From Ancylobacter mangrovi (lineage in GTDB: Bacteria; Pseudomonadota; Alphaproteobacteria; Rhizobiales; Xanthobacteraceae), in NCBI RefSeq assembly GCF_024752355.1, contig NZ_JANTHZ010000002.1, positions 620,001 to 684,000 on the forward strand: a stretch of 64,000 bases of DNA. Direction: 5' to 3'. The notes below the pieces were generated by a model. That model did no database searches. It was not told where the DNA came from and saw nothing but the letters and a program-made list of their open reading frames with translations. Positions 1 to 8,073 of this stretch are shown here, one piece after another; position 1 is the first letter of the stretch; each line of letters begins with the position of its first letter. Position numbers and translations under genes: made by a program.

Positions 1-886
1 CGTGCAGGATGTGCAGCACCAGCATGTAGTTCTTCTGCTGGAACGAGGCGTGCGAGATGCCGGGCATCATCGCGAACTGCTTGTCGGAATTGGGCAGGCG
101 CTTGAAGAACTCGATCAGGTCGTCGAAGCCGGCGATGCCGTCATATTCGCCGCGCATGACGAGGGCGGGCACCGGGATCCTGGTCGGGTCGATCACCGGC
201 AGATTGGTGCACATGTCGATATAGGTGCCGTTGGGCATCGAATCGTCGAGCGCCAGGATGCCGTCGGCGAAGGCCTCGATCACCTTGTCCTCGGCGGTGC
301 CGGGGTGGTCGCGGTTGAAGATCGAGTAGACGAACGCCTTGTCGATCGGGCGCCGCTCGCCGGGGCGGTAGTCGGGCAGCTTCTTGCGCCGGTTCTCCAG
401 CGTGTGGCTGCCCTCCCCGGTCCATACGAAGGCGTCGAGCGCGAGCCGCTTCACCCGGTCGGGGCAACGCTCGGTGAAGGCGGCCGCGCGCAGCGCGCCG
501 GACGAGATGCCGTAGACGTAGAGCGGGCCGCAGTCGCGGGTCTTCAGGATGTAGTCGGTGGCGGCGACGAGGTCCTGCGCCCCCTCGGCGATGGTCGCCT
601 GGGTGCCCGGGCGCTTGTCGGAGCGGCCATAACCGCGCATGTCGACGGTCCAGGTCTCGAAGCCCTTGTCGACGAAATAGTCCATCGCCGAGGACCAGGG
701 GCGGCCGGGCACCTGGAGGTCGAAGGTCGGCTGCGAGGCCATGGACGAGCCGTGCACGAACAGCACCGTCCCGGAAGGCGCGCCGGCCTCGGGCGCCTTC
801 TGCCAGAGGAACAGCTCGGCATCGCCGTTATGGGTCCAGTGCTCGCGGCCGGCGATGGCCGGCTTCAGCGCGGTGGCGCTCTGCAT
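1..886 (-). CDS. alpha/beta hydrolase (3' end beyond window)
   Basis: Partial gene: 295 codons are visible and the frame stays open off the left edge. The fold is that of an alpha/beta hydrolase: an early strand ending in the oxyanion-type HGSS motif, a later GISSG nucleophile elbow (consensus GxSxG, serine nucleophile), and near the edge a VMRGEYDG stretch typical of the strand carrying the catalytic acid, followed by a GISHAS stretch that may hold the catalytic histidine. It starts 14 nt after the stop of the ABC ATPase gene on the same strand, so it is probably the distal gene of the same operon. I infer it acts on a substrate brought in by that transporter, perhaps an ester, lactone or C-C bond; the sequence does not tell which. 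Confidence 0.85.
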   Translation of the reverse strand, partial: MQSATALKPAIAGREHWTHNGDAELFLWQKAPEAGAPSGTVLFVHGSSMASQPTFDLQVPGRPWSSAMDYFVDKGFETWTVDMRGYGRSDKRPGTQATIAEGAQDLVAATDYILKTRDCGPLYVYGISSGALRAAAFTERCPDRVKRLALDAFVWTGEGSHTLENRRKKLPDYRPGERRPIDKAFVYSIFNRDHPGTAEDKVIEAFADGILALDDSMPNGTYIDMCTNLPVIDPTRIPVPALVMRGEYDGIAGFDDLIEFFKRLPNSDKQFAMMPGISHASFQQKNYMLVLHILH

Positions 887-900
887 GGTGGGCTCCGTTG

Positions 901-2013
901 TCAGTGCTTGACCATCGGCGTCGCCGCCGCGGCCTGGGGGAAGACGCTGCATTCGCCGGCGTCGATCGAGACATGGACCTCGTCGCCGACCTGGAACGGC
1001 TCGAGCGGATGGGTCTGGGCGCGCAGCACCGCGCCGGAGGCGAGTTCGAGCCAGTATTCGCTCAGATTGCCGAGATAGGTGTGCTCGGTGACGCGGGCGA
1101 CGAGCTGGTCCGGGCTCTCGCGCAGGCGCGAGATCCGCACGTTCTCCGGCCGCACGGCGAGGTCGACCGCCTGGCCGGCGTGAAGCTTGGAGCCGACCGG
1201 AGCGGCCATCTCCACCCCGTCCACCACCAGCACGGGCGCGCCGCCCGTACCCGCGCGCAGCTCGCCGGGCAGGAAGTTCACGATGCCCATGAAGTCGGCG
1301 ACGATCTTGTTGGCCGGGCGCCGGTACACCTCGTCGGGCGAGCCGTATTGCTGCAGCTTGCCGCCATGCATCACCGCGATCTGGTCGGAGAGCGCGAGCG
1401 CCTCGGCCTGGTCGTGGGTGACGTAGACGAAGGTGATGCCGGTACGGCGCTGGAGCTGCTTGAGCTCGACCCGCATGCGCTCGCGCAGCTTGGCGTCGAG
1501 ATTGGAGAGCGGCTCGTCGAGCAGCAGGATGCCCGGCTCCACCACCAGGCTGCGCGCCAGCGCCACGCGCTGCTGCTGGCCGCCGGACAGTTCGTTCGGC
1601 AGCCGGGCCTCGAGCCCGGCGAGGTTCACCAGCGCCAGCGTCTCCTCGACCTTGCGCCGCGCCTCATCGGCCGGCACCTTGCGCAGCTTCAGCCCGAAGA
1701 CGACGTTCTCGAACACCGTCTTGTGCGGCCACACGGCGTAGTTCTGGAACACCATGCCCATGCCGCGCCGGTCCGGCGGGGCGACGCCGTCGACCGAGGA
1801 GATGACCCGGTCGTCGACGCGGATGGTGCCCGCATCCGGCATCACGTAGCCGGCTATGAGACGCAGCGTCGTGGTTTTTCCGCAGCCCGAGGGGCCGAGA
1901 AGGGTGACGAACTGGTTGTCCTTGATGTCGAGGTCGAGGTCGGTCAGCGCGGCCATGCCGCTGTCCTTGCCGCCGTAGAACTTCGACAGTCCGGAGATGC
2001 GAATGCCTGCCAT
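901..2013 (-). CDS. ABC importer ATP-binding protein (FbpC/PotA type)
   Basis: ATPase subunit of a binding-protein-dependent importer, 370 aa. Visible motifs: Walker A GPSGCGKT (about residues 40-47), Q-loop glutamine near 90, signature LSGGQ (142-146), Walker B ILLLDEP (162-168), a switch histidine in VTHDQ, and a C-terminal TOBE-type extension of about 130 residues. This architecture fits the spermidine/putrescine, iron(III), thiamine and 2-aminoethylphosphonate importers. Its ATG overlaps the permease stop by 1 nt (TGATG), so translation is likely coupled. The periplasmic binding protein is not in the window; it may lie beyond the left edge. The substrate cannot be read from the ATPase. 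Confidence 0.93.
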   Translation of the reverse strand: MAGIRISGLSKFYGGKDSGMAALTDLDLDIKDNQFVTLLGPSGCGKTTTLRLIAGYVMPDAGTIRVDDRVISSVDGVAPPDRRGMGMVFQNYAVWPHKTVFENVVFGLKLRKVPADEARRKVEETLALVNLAGLEARLPNELSGGQQQRVALARSLVVEPGILLLDEPLSNLDAKLRERMRVELKQLQRRTGITFVYVTHDQAEALALSDQIAVMHGGKLQQYGSPDEVYRRPANKIVADFMGIVNFLPGELRAGTGGAPVLVVDGVEMAAPVGSKLHAGQAVDLAVRPENVRISRLRESPDQLVARVTEHTYLGNLSEYWLELASGAVLRAQTHPLEPFQVGDEVHVSIDAGECSVFPQAAAATPMVKH

Positions 2014-3755
2014 CAGCCCATAACTCCCGGTCGCGAATTGCCTGAGGCCCCGGTCTTCATGCCGAGCCGGCTGCCGCCGAACCGCCGGGCGATGCCGATG
2101 GCGGTGGCGATGATGATCATGTTGATGATGGCGAGAGCGGCGACGGGTTCGGTGTAGCCGGTCTCGTAGAGGTTGTAGACGGCGACGGCGAGGGTGATGG
2201 AGTTCGAGGAGAACAGCAGGATCGAGGCCGAAAGCTCCTGGATCACCGGCACGAAGACCAATAGCCAGCCGGCAAACAATCCCGGCTTGATCAGCGGCAG
2301 GGTGATCTCCTTCATCGTCTGGCCCCAGGAGGCGCCGAGGATGCGCGCGCTTTCCTCCAGCGAGGGGTCGATCTGGCGCAGCGAGGAGTTCGCCGCCCTG
2401 ACGCCGAGCGGAACGTAGCGCCCGACATAGGCGAGCAGCAGGATGGCGAAGGTGCCGTAGAGCGAGACCGGCATGGAGAGCCAGAACTGCAGCAGCGCCA
2501 CCGCCATGACGATGCCCGGCAGGCCGAGCGGGATCAGCGAGGCGTAGTCGAGCAGCTTGCGGCCCGGCATGGTGGTGCGCACGTCGATCCACGAGATCAT
2601 CGCGCCGAGGAACACGCAGGCGGTGGCGGCGAGGATGGCGAGGCCGAGGCTGTTGACGATGGCGCGGCGCGTCACGTCGTAGTCGATCAGCACGAAGCGG
2701 TAATTGTCGAGCGTCAGGTTGTGCCAGAAGTCGAGGCCCCAGGACTTCGAGAACGACACCGCGATCAGCGAGCCGTAAGGCAGCAGGATCGCCACGATGA
2801 AGGTGCCGACGCAGGCGGCGAACAGCACCCAGCGCCACGGCCCGAGGTCCATGAGCTGCGGCCGCGCGCCCTTGCCGGCCAGCGTCACATAGGAGCGCTT
2901 GGCGAGGAAGGCGCGCTGCAAATAGAGCGCGGCGACGGTGATGGCGATGAACATCAGCGACAGCGCCGAGGCGGTGCCGAACTGCGGGGGATAGTCGAAC
3001 AGCGAGTAGATCCGCGTCGGCAGCGTCACGATCCGCCCGGGCAGGCCGATGATGGCCTGCGAGCCGAACAGGGCGATGGCGTTGACGAAGGCGAGCAGCG
3101 TGCCCGACAGCACCGCCGGCGCCACCAGTGGCAGGGTGATGGTGAGCGCCGTGCGCAGCTTGGAGGCGCCGAGAATCTGCGCCGCCTCCTCATAGGAGGC
3201 GTCCACCGACTGCAGCGCCGAGGAGGAGAGCAGGTAGACGAAGGGAAAGGTGTGCAGCACGGTCACGAAGACCAGGCCGCTCATGGTGAAGATGTTGAAG
3301 CCGATGTCGAGCCCCAGCACATCGCGCAGGAAGACGTTGATCACGCCCGCATTGGGGCTGAACAGGTTGACGAAGGCGATGGCGGTGAGAAAGGGCGGCG
3401 ACAGGTAGGACAGCGTCGCGGTGACCTGGATCAGGCCCTTGCCCGGCACGTTGGTGCGGCTCACCGCCCAGGCCAGCGGCACGCCGATGAGCACGCTGAT
3501 GAGGCCGGTCCAGCTACCGAGGATCAGCGAGTTGCCGAGCGCCCGCAGATAGGAGCGCCCGGTCAATGCCTCGGCGAAGAATTCGCCGGTCAGCCGGCCG
3601 TCCTGCCAGACGCTGGCCGCGATCAGCGACAGGACCGGCAGAACGACCAGGATGACGAGCGCGCCGATCGCCGTCGCGATGACGACGGTCTCGAGCCGCA
3701 GCCAGTTCGGCAGCGCAGGTGCACGCATCGGCGACGCGATGGTGATGATAGCCAT
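2013..3755 (-). CDS. ABC importer permease, two fused transmembrane domains
   Basis: Inner-membrane permease of 580 aa with two homologous BinPD-type halves in one chain. Each half carries an EAA-type loop for docking the ATPase (YEEAAQILGASKLRT in the first, LEESARILGASWGQT in the second). One-chain double permeases are known in the FbpB/ThiP and aminoethylphosphonate families. I chose the ATG at 3755 over one 21 nt upstream because GGGAGGA stands 5 nt before it. The gene follows the FAH-family gene after 76 nt and overlaps the ATPase gene. Together they form a complete import pore and motor; only the substrate-binding protein is missing here. Confidence 0.92.
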   Translation of the reverse strand: MAIITIASPMRAPALPNWLRLETVVIATAIGALVILVVLPVLSLIAASVWQDGRLTGEFFAEALTGRSYLRALGNSLILGSWTGLISVLIGVPLAWAVSRTNVPGKGLIQVTATLSYLSPPFLTAIAFVNLFSPNAGVINVFLRDVLGLDIGFNIFTMSGLVFVTVLHTFPFVYLLSSSALQSVDASYEEAAQILGASKLRTALTITLPLVAPAVLSGTLLAFVNAIALFGSQAIIGLPGRIVTLPTRIYSLFDYPPQFGTASALSLMFIAITVAALYLQRAFLAKRSYVTLAGKGARPQLMDLGPWRWVLFAACVGTFIVAILLPYGSLIAVSFSKSWGLDFWHNLTLDNYRFVLIDYDVTRRAIVNSLGLAILAATACVFLGAMISWIDVRTTMPGRKLLDYASLIPLGLPGIVMAVALLQFWLSMPVSLYGTFAILLLAYVGRYVPLGVRAANSSLRQIDPSLEESARILGASWGQTMKEITLPLIKPGLFAGWLLVFVPVIQELSASILLFSSNSITLAVAVYNLYETGYTEPVAALAIINMIIIATAIGIARRFGGSRLGMKTGASGNSRPGVMG

Positions 3756-3831
3756 TTTTCCTCCCAGAGCCGGCACCTTCTTCGGGGCGCTTCGGCCGTC
3801 AGACGAACCCGTGCCTTCGCGGGCGCGGATG

Positions 3832-4692
3832 TCAGGCGAACGGGTTGCTCAGCGTGCCGAGCCCGGTGATCGACATGGTCACGTTGTCACCCGCCTTCAG
3901 GAATTTCGGCGGGCTGAAGCCGAGGCCGACGCCCGCCGGGGTGCCGGTGGCGATGAGGTCGCCCGGCTCCAGCGTGGTGCCGGCGGAGATGGTCTCGATG
4001 AGGCCGGGAATGTCGAAGATCAGGTCGCGCGTATTGGCGTCCTGGCGCAGCTCGCCATTGACCCAGGTGCGCACCTGCAGGTTGGCGGCGTCGACCTCGT
4101 CGGCGGTGGTGATCCACGGCCCCATCGGGCAGAAGGTGTCGAGCGCCTTGCCGAGGAACCACTGGCGGTGGTTCTTCTGCCGGTCGCGCGCGGTCACGTC
4201 GTTGATGATGGTGTAGCCGAAGATGTGCTCGAGCGCGTGCTCGCGGGCGATGTCGCGCCCGCCCTTGCCGATGACGATGGTCAGCTCGACCTCGTAGTCG
4301 ACGGCGCTGGTCACCTTCGGGTGGGTGTCGACCGTGGCGCCGGGCCCGACCACGCAGGTCGCCGGCTTGGTGAAGACGGCCGGGTAGTCGTCGATCTCCG
4401 CGCCCTTCACCGCCCCGGCCTCGTAGCCGGAGCTGGCGAATTCGCGGGCGTGGTCGCGATAGTTCTTGCCGACGCAGAAGATGTTGCGGCGCGGATAGGG
4501 GATCGGCGCCAGCAGCTCGACCTGCGACAGCTCCACGGCGTTGCCGTTCATGCGGATCTTCGGCGCGATCTCGTCATAGCGGGCGATCAGCTCGACCATG
4601 TCGGCGACGTCGACCGGATAGACGCGCTCCGCCTCGCTATCGACGAGCCCGACCTGCTCGCGCCCGCCATGCCGAAAAGTAGCGAATTTCAT
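3832..4692 (-). CDS. fumarylacetoacetate hydrolase family protein
   Basis: 286 aa, usual length for the FAH family, which cleaves C-C bonds of acylpyruvates or related 2-oxo acids, or decarboxylates or hydrates them. The N-terminal third is the small variable domain; the FAH core begins at IFCVGKNYRDHA (about 71-82). The metal ligands of the family are visible as E134 and E136 in VDYEVEL and D165 in IINDVTARD. First gene of the minus-strand operon with the ABC transporter and alpha/beta hydrolase, and divergent from the GntR regulator. An AAGG stands about 10 nt before the ATG. It probably processes the imported compound or a breakdown product; the exact reaction is not predictable. Confidence 0.9.
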   Translation of the reverse strand: MKFATFRHGGREQVGLVDSEAERVYPVDVADMVELIARYDEIAPKIRMNGNAVELSQVELLAPIPYPRRNIFCVGKNYRDHAREFASSGYEAGAVKGAEIDDYPAVFTKPATCVVGPGATVDTHPKVTSAVDYEVELTIVIGKGGRDIAREHALEHIFGYTIINDVTARDRQKNHRQWFLGKALDTFCPMGPWITTADEVDAANLQVRTWVNGELRQDANTRDLIFDIPGLIETISAGTTLEPGDLIATGTPAGVGLGFSPPKFLKAGDNVTMSITGLGTLSNPFA

Positions 4693-4705
4693 GTTGTGGC
4701 CTTGA

Positions 4706-4717
4706 TTGGTGTACCAA
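4706..4717. promoter_or_regulatory. GntR operator O1, TTGGTGTACCAA
   Basis: Inverted repeat TTGGT-GT-ACCAA, 14 nt before the FAH ATG and just downstream of the operon's -10 box. The same palindrome recurs 122 bp away before the regulator gene. TTGGT/ACCAA-type half sites are typical of FadR-subfamily GntR regulators. Inferred repressor site. Confidence 0.65.
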
Positions 4718-4725
4718 TTTGAACC

Positions 4726-4756
4726 ATTATAGCGACATTGGTTGACCGGATGTCAA
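4726..4756 (-). promoter_or_regulatory. promoter of the FAH/ABC operon
   Basis: On the minus strand a TTGACA (4756-4751) and a TATAAT (4731-4726), both perfect sigma-70 hexamers, are separated by 19 bp, slightly longer than optimal. The predicted start of transcription falls just before or in the TTGGTGTACCAA palindrome (4706-4717), so a bound repressor would block initiation or escape. An inverted TTGAC/GTCAA pair (4742-4756) means one arm also presents TTGACC to the plus strand. Confidence 0.5.
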
Positions 4757-4827
4757 CGGGTCGCGCTCGCGAAATCTTGCGGATGCGCTCGTTTTGAGTG
4801 ATTTCTGATTTCACGTCGGTGCGAGAA

Positions 4828-4839
4828 TTGGTATACCAA
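4828..4839. promoter_or_regulatory. GntR operator O2, TTGGTATACCAA
   Basis: Perfect 12-bp palindrome, 24 nt before the ATG of the GntR gene. It shares both arms with O1. Its place in the leader or promoter of the regulator suggests autoregulation. Confidence 0.65.
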
Positions 4840-4863
4840 ATACCTCATATCAAGCGAGTTGCC

Positions 4864-5562
4864 ATGGATCGCGTTCTGATCGACCGTAAGCCCACCGTCC
4901 TGGTCCAGGAGTTCCTGGACGGCGCCATCGGCTCCGGGGCCTATGCGCCCGGCGCCAAGCTGCCCACCGAGCGGGCCATCGCCGAGGAGCTGGGCGTGCC
5001 GCGCTCGGCGGTGCGCGACGTGCTCTCGGTGCTGGAATCGCAGGGCCGGGTGGTGCGGATCATCGGCAGCGGCACCTATGTCGCCAAGAACGCGCCCAGT
5101 GCGGCCTCCCGCGCGGAGCCGCCCGCCGGCGCGCAGGCGGGCGACGCCAGCCCGACCGAGATCATGGCGGCGCGCCTGATCGTCGAGCCGCGCCTCGCCC
5201 AGCTCGTGGTGATGAACGCCAAGGCGGCCGATTTCGAGCGCATGGAGGAGTGCAACCGCCAGGGCGAGGCGGCGGACGATTTCGAGGCGTTCGAGCACTG
5301 GGACGCGGCGCTGCACCAGGCGATCGCCGACGCGACCCACAACCCGCTGATGGTCGCGATCTACGCGACCATCACCAGCGCCCGGGAATTCGCCGAATGG
5401 GGCGAGCTCAAGCGGCTCAGCATCACCGCCGAGCGGCGCGATGCCTACCGCCAGGAGCACCGCGAGATCGTGGCGGCGCTGCGGGCGCGCGACGCAAGGC
5501 TGGCCGAGGCCGCGCTGACCCGCCACCTGCTGCGGGTGCGCCGCAACCTGCTGGGCGAATAG
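4864..5562 (+). CDS. GntR family regulator, FadR/FCD subfamily
   Basis: Transcription factor of 232 aa. Residues about 10-75 form the winged helix-turn-helix (LPTERAIAEELGVPRSAVRDVLSVLESQG then the wing VVRIIGSGTYV); residues about 95-225 are an all-helical FCD ligand domain with the usual spaced histidines (ALHQAI, HREIV, TRHLLRVR) that may bind a metal. An upstream in-frame GTG at 4798 would add 22 residues but would put operator O2 inside the coding region, so the ATG at 4864 is preferred. Divergent from the FAH/ABC operon and flanked by matching operators, it most likely represses that operon and itself until it binds a small acid effector. Confidence 0.9.
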   Translation: MDRVLIDRKPTVLVQEFLDGAIGSGAYAPGAKLPTERAIAEELGVPRSAVRDVLSVLESQGRVVRIIGSGTYVAKNAPSAASRAEPPAGAQAGDASPTEIMAARLIVEPRLAQLVVMNAKAADFERMEECNRQGEAADDFEAFEHWDAALHQAIADATHNPLMVAIYATITSAREFAEWGELKRLSITAERRDAYRQEHREIVAALRARDARLAEAALTRHLLRVRRNLLGE

Positions 5563-5590
5563 CCGCGCCGCCGGCCGGCCGCGCGCGCTG

Positions 5591-7426
5591 CTAGCCGGAG
5601 AACTCGGTCTCGCGCTTGAGCACGTCCTCGGCTTCCGGATTGAGCGGATGAGCTTCGCGCTCGGGCGGGATCAGCGGTTCCGGCTCGACGACGCCGGTCA
5701 GGCCCGGATCGACGCCCCCCGCCTCCTGCAGCGCGAGCCGGGCAAGGTCGCGCTCGCGCACGTCGTTCACCGTCGCGCGCGCCGCCGCCGCGTCGAGCCC
5801 GCTCGCGCGCAGCGTCGCCTCGCCGAAGGTCAGCGCCGATTCGAAGGTTTCGCGGATCTCGAAGTCGACCCCGCGTGCGCGCAGCGCCAGCGTGTGGGTG
5901 CGGTCATAGGCGCGCACGAAGAGCTGCGGCGCGGGAATGTTGGAGCGCAATATGTCGATGATCCGGTCCGAGGTCTCGCGGCGGTCGACGCAGACGGCGA
6001 TCACCCGCGCCCGCTCGGCACCGGCGGCGCGCAGCACCTCGAGCCGGGTGCCGTCGCCGTAATAGATGCGGAAGCCGAAGCGGCCGGCGTTCTGGATCAT
6101 CTCCACGTCGTTGTCGATGATGGTCACGTCGAGCCCGCGCGCCAGCAGGCATTGCGAGACGATCTGGCCGAAGCGGCCGAAGCCGACCACCAGCACCGAG
6201 CCGTGCGCGTCGCTGAAGTCCTCGTCCGGCTCCTGCGTCACCGCGCTGCGCTCCAGCCGGCGCGCCAGCCGCTCGCCGAACAGCGCGATCGGCGGGCCGA
6301 GCAGCATGGTCATGCCGGCGCAGGCGGCGAGCATGTCGCTCTGGCGCGAGGTGATGAGGCCGAGGCCGAGCGCGAGCGGAAACAGCACGAAGGAGAACTC
6401 GCCGGCCGGGGTCAGCACCGAGGCCGAGCGCACCGCGTCCGCCCGCGTGCCTTCCGACAGGCGGAACACGGTCCACACCGAGACCGCCTTCACCAGCGTG
6501 ACCAGCAGCGTGCCGACGATCAGCAGCCAGGCATTGGCGAGCACCACGGCGAGGTTCATCGACATGCCCACGCCCATGAAGAACAGGGCGACCAGAAGCC
6601 CGCGAAAGGCCTCCACATTGGCCTCCAGCTCGTGGCGGAAGCTCGATTCGGACAGCATCACCCCGGCGAGGAAGGCGCCCATCGCCATCGACATGCCGAC
6701 CGACGCCATCAGCGCGCCGGCGCCGAGCACCACCAGCAGCGCGGCGGCGGTCATCACCTCGCGCGCGCCGCTGCGCGCCAGCACCTGGAACATCGGCGTC
6801 AGCAGGTAGCGCCCGGTAAGGATGACGATCGCCAGCGCGCCGACGATGATCGAGACGTGGCCGAGCCCCTGCTCGAAGGTCTGCGCCTCGTGGGTGCCGG
6901 GGGTGAGCAGCGGCATCAGCGCGATCAGCGGCACCACCGCCATGTCCTGGAACAGCAGCACCGCGAAGGCGCGCTGGCCATAGGGCTGGGACAGGCCGCC
7001 CTTCTCCTCGAGCAGCTGCAGCGCGATCGAGGTCGCCGACAGCGACAGAGCGAGCCCGGCGACCAGCGCCGCGCGCCAGTCGAAATCCTGGCCGGCGAAA
7101 CGGGTGAGCGCGGCGATCGCCGTTCCGGTGAAGACGAGCTGCGCCAGCCCCATGCCGAAGATCGCCCGCTTGAGCGCGAGCAGGCGCGAGAGCTGGAGCT
7201 CCAGCCCGATGATGAAGAGCAGCAGCACGACGCCGATCTCGGCGACGGTGATGATGCGCTCGGGATCGTGGAACACGCCGATGCCCGAGGGGCCGATGGC
7301 GACCCCCGCGAGCAGATAGCCGACGATGGGGGAGAGGCCGAGGCGCCGCGCCACCGGCACGGCCACCACCGCCGTCACCAAGAATATCAGAGCACCAATA
7401 AGGTATCCCTGCCCCTCACCGTGCAT
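5591..7426 (-). CDS. Kef-type monovalent cation/proton antiporter (CPA2)
   Basis: 611 aa. Residues 1 to about 385 hold about a dozen hydrophobic segments of the Na+/H+ exchanger fold, beginning IGALIFLVTAVVAVPVARRLGL. Then follows a cytoplasmic Rossmann RCK (TrkA-N) domain with the nucleotide loop VVGFGRFG and the acid IIDND at the end of the second strand. The C-terminal 60 residues are charged and unconserved-looking. Members of the CPA2 family (KefB/KefC, YbaL) exchange K+ or Na+ for H+, some gated by glutathione adducts; YbaL-like is as likely as KefB/C here. It stands alone, convergent with the GntR gene. Confidence 0.9.
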   Translation of the reverse strand: MHGEGQGYLIGALIFLVTAVVAVPVARRLGLSPIVGYLLAGVAIGPSGIGVFHDPERIITVAEIGVVLLLFIIGLELQLSRLLALKRAIFGMGLAQLVFTGTAIAALTRFAGQDFDWRAALVAGLALSLSATSIALQLLEEKGGLSQPYGQRAFAVLLFQDMAVVPLIALMPLLTPGTHEAQTFEQGLGHVSIIVGALAIVILTGRYLLTPMFQVLARSGAREVMTAAALLVVLGAGALMASVGMSMAMGAFLAGVMLSESSFRHELEANVEAFRGLLVALFFMGVGMSMNLAVVLANAWLLIVGTLLVTLVKAVSVWTVFRLSEGTRADAVRSASVLTPAGEFSFVLFPLALGLGLITSRQSDMLAACAGMTMLLGPPIALFGERLARRLERSAVTQEPDEDFSDAHGSVLVVGFGRFGQIVSQCLLARGLDVTIIDNDVEMIQNAGRFGFRIYYGDGTRLEVLRAAGAERARVIAVCVDRRETSDRIIDILRSNIPAPQLFVRAYDRTHTLALRARGVDFEIRETFESALTFGEATLRASGLDAAAARATVNDVRERDLARLALQEAGGVDPGLTGVVEPEPLIPPEREAHPLNPEAEDVLKRETEFSG

Positions 7427-7501
7427 TGACCACCGTGCCTTCGCCCCACGACCTCAAAATACCACTGCACGCTACAGGATGGCATGCCGCTTCGGGATGG
7501 C

Positions 7502-7515
7502 AGAACCATGGTTCT
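7502..7515. repeat. palindrome AGAACCATGGTTCT
   Basis: Perfect 14-bp palindrome 76 nt upstream of the antiporter ATG, in otherwise empty DNA. It could be an operator for the antiporter gene; no binding protein can be named. Confidence 0.35.
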
Positions 7516-7703
7516 TTCACGGCTGCACGGTTTCCGTCCGGAAATGCGTAACCGGCCTCCCGAAAGGCCGCACGCGGTGTCCCCCGGAAGCCCGAAGCGG
7601 GCCCGGACGACGGCATCCCGGCGCGATACGAACACGCCCCCGAACGCCGGCGAGAGGGAGCGCGGCGTCAGGAAGCGCGAGCGGATCGGCGCGTGCCGGC
7701 CGG

Positions 7704-7740
7704 AAAACGGACGGGCGGGCCGCCTTCCGGCAGCCCGCCC
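7704..7740 (-). terminator. Rho-independent terminator of the fds operon
   Basis: On the minus strand an 8-bp GC stem (GGGCGGGC at 7740-7733 pairing with GCCCGCCC at 7720-7713, 12-nt loop) is followed after 5 nt by TTTT (7707-7704). It lies about 45 nt beyond the fdsD stop. Confidence 0.6.
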
Positions 7741-7785
7741 CATCGATCGTCGGAAAGGGCCGTCCCCGGCCCGGGTCGCCCCGCC

Positions 7786-8073
7786 TCAGTGATGAGAAGC
7801 GGTCGGGCCGGGCGGGTTGAGCGTGGGATGGGGGGCTGGAATGGTGTCGCGGCTCACCGGCGGCAGCGTCTTCAGCGCCTCGAACACGGTCGGCATCAAC
7901 CCGGCGCCGCCGGCGGCGATGTGGTCTTCCATGCGCGCGCGCATGCGCGGGTCCCAGAAGTCCTTCACATGCTTGGCGACGCCCTTCACGGCGCGCTCAT
8001 GGCCCTGCGGCTCGAAGAACTTGCCGATCTGGTTGGCCATGTAGACCAGCCGGTCCATCGTGTTAGCCGACAT
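7786..8073 (-). CDS. fdsD: formate dehydrogenase delta subunit
   Basis: 95 aa small soluble protein. The start MDRLVYMANQIGKFFEPQ and the KHVKDFWDPRMR segment are the hallmarks of the FdsD family, which accompanies NAD-dependent molybdenum formate dehydrogenases and is needed for their assembly or stability. The C-terminal 30 residues are proline-rich and variable. Last gene of the operon; its ATG overlaps the fdhD stop by 11 nt, and a terminator hairpin follows. Confidence 0.93.
   Translation of the reverse strand: MSANTMDRLVYMANQIGKFFEPQGHERAVKGVAKHVKDFWDPRMRARMEDHIAAGGAGLMPTVFEALKTLPPVSRDTIPAPHPTLNPPGPTASHH

Larger units (their letters stand above)
7427..7785. other. 359-bp gap between antiporter and fds operon
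   Basis: No convincing gene: open frames on both strands lack ribosome sites and read like antisense noise. It holds the antiporter's upstream region, with a 14-bp palindrome at 7502-7515, and the fds terminator hairpin near 7704-7740. Confidence 0.6.

Noticed and set aside
7427-7785. Small proteins in the antiporter-fds gap
   Set aside because: Frames on both strands overlap each other, lack ribosome sites and have no recognisable composition.
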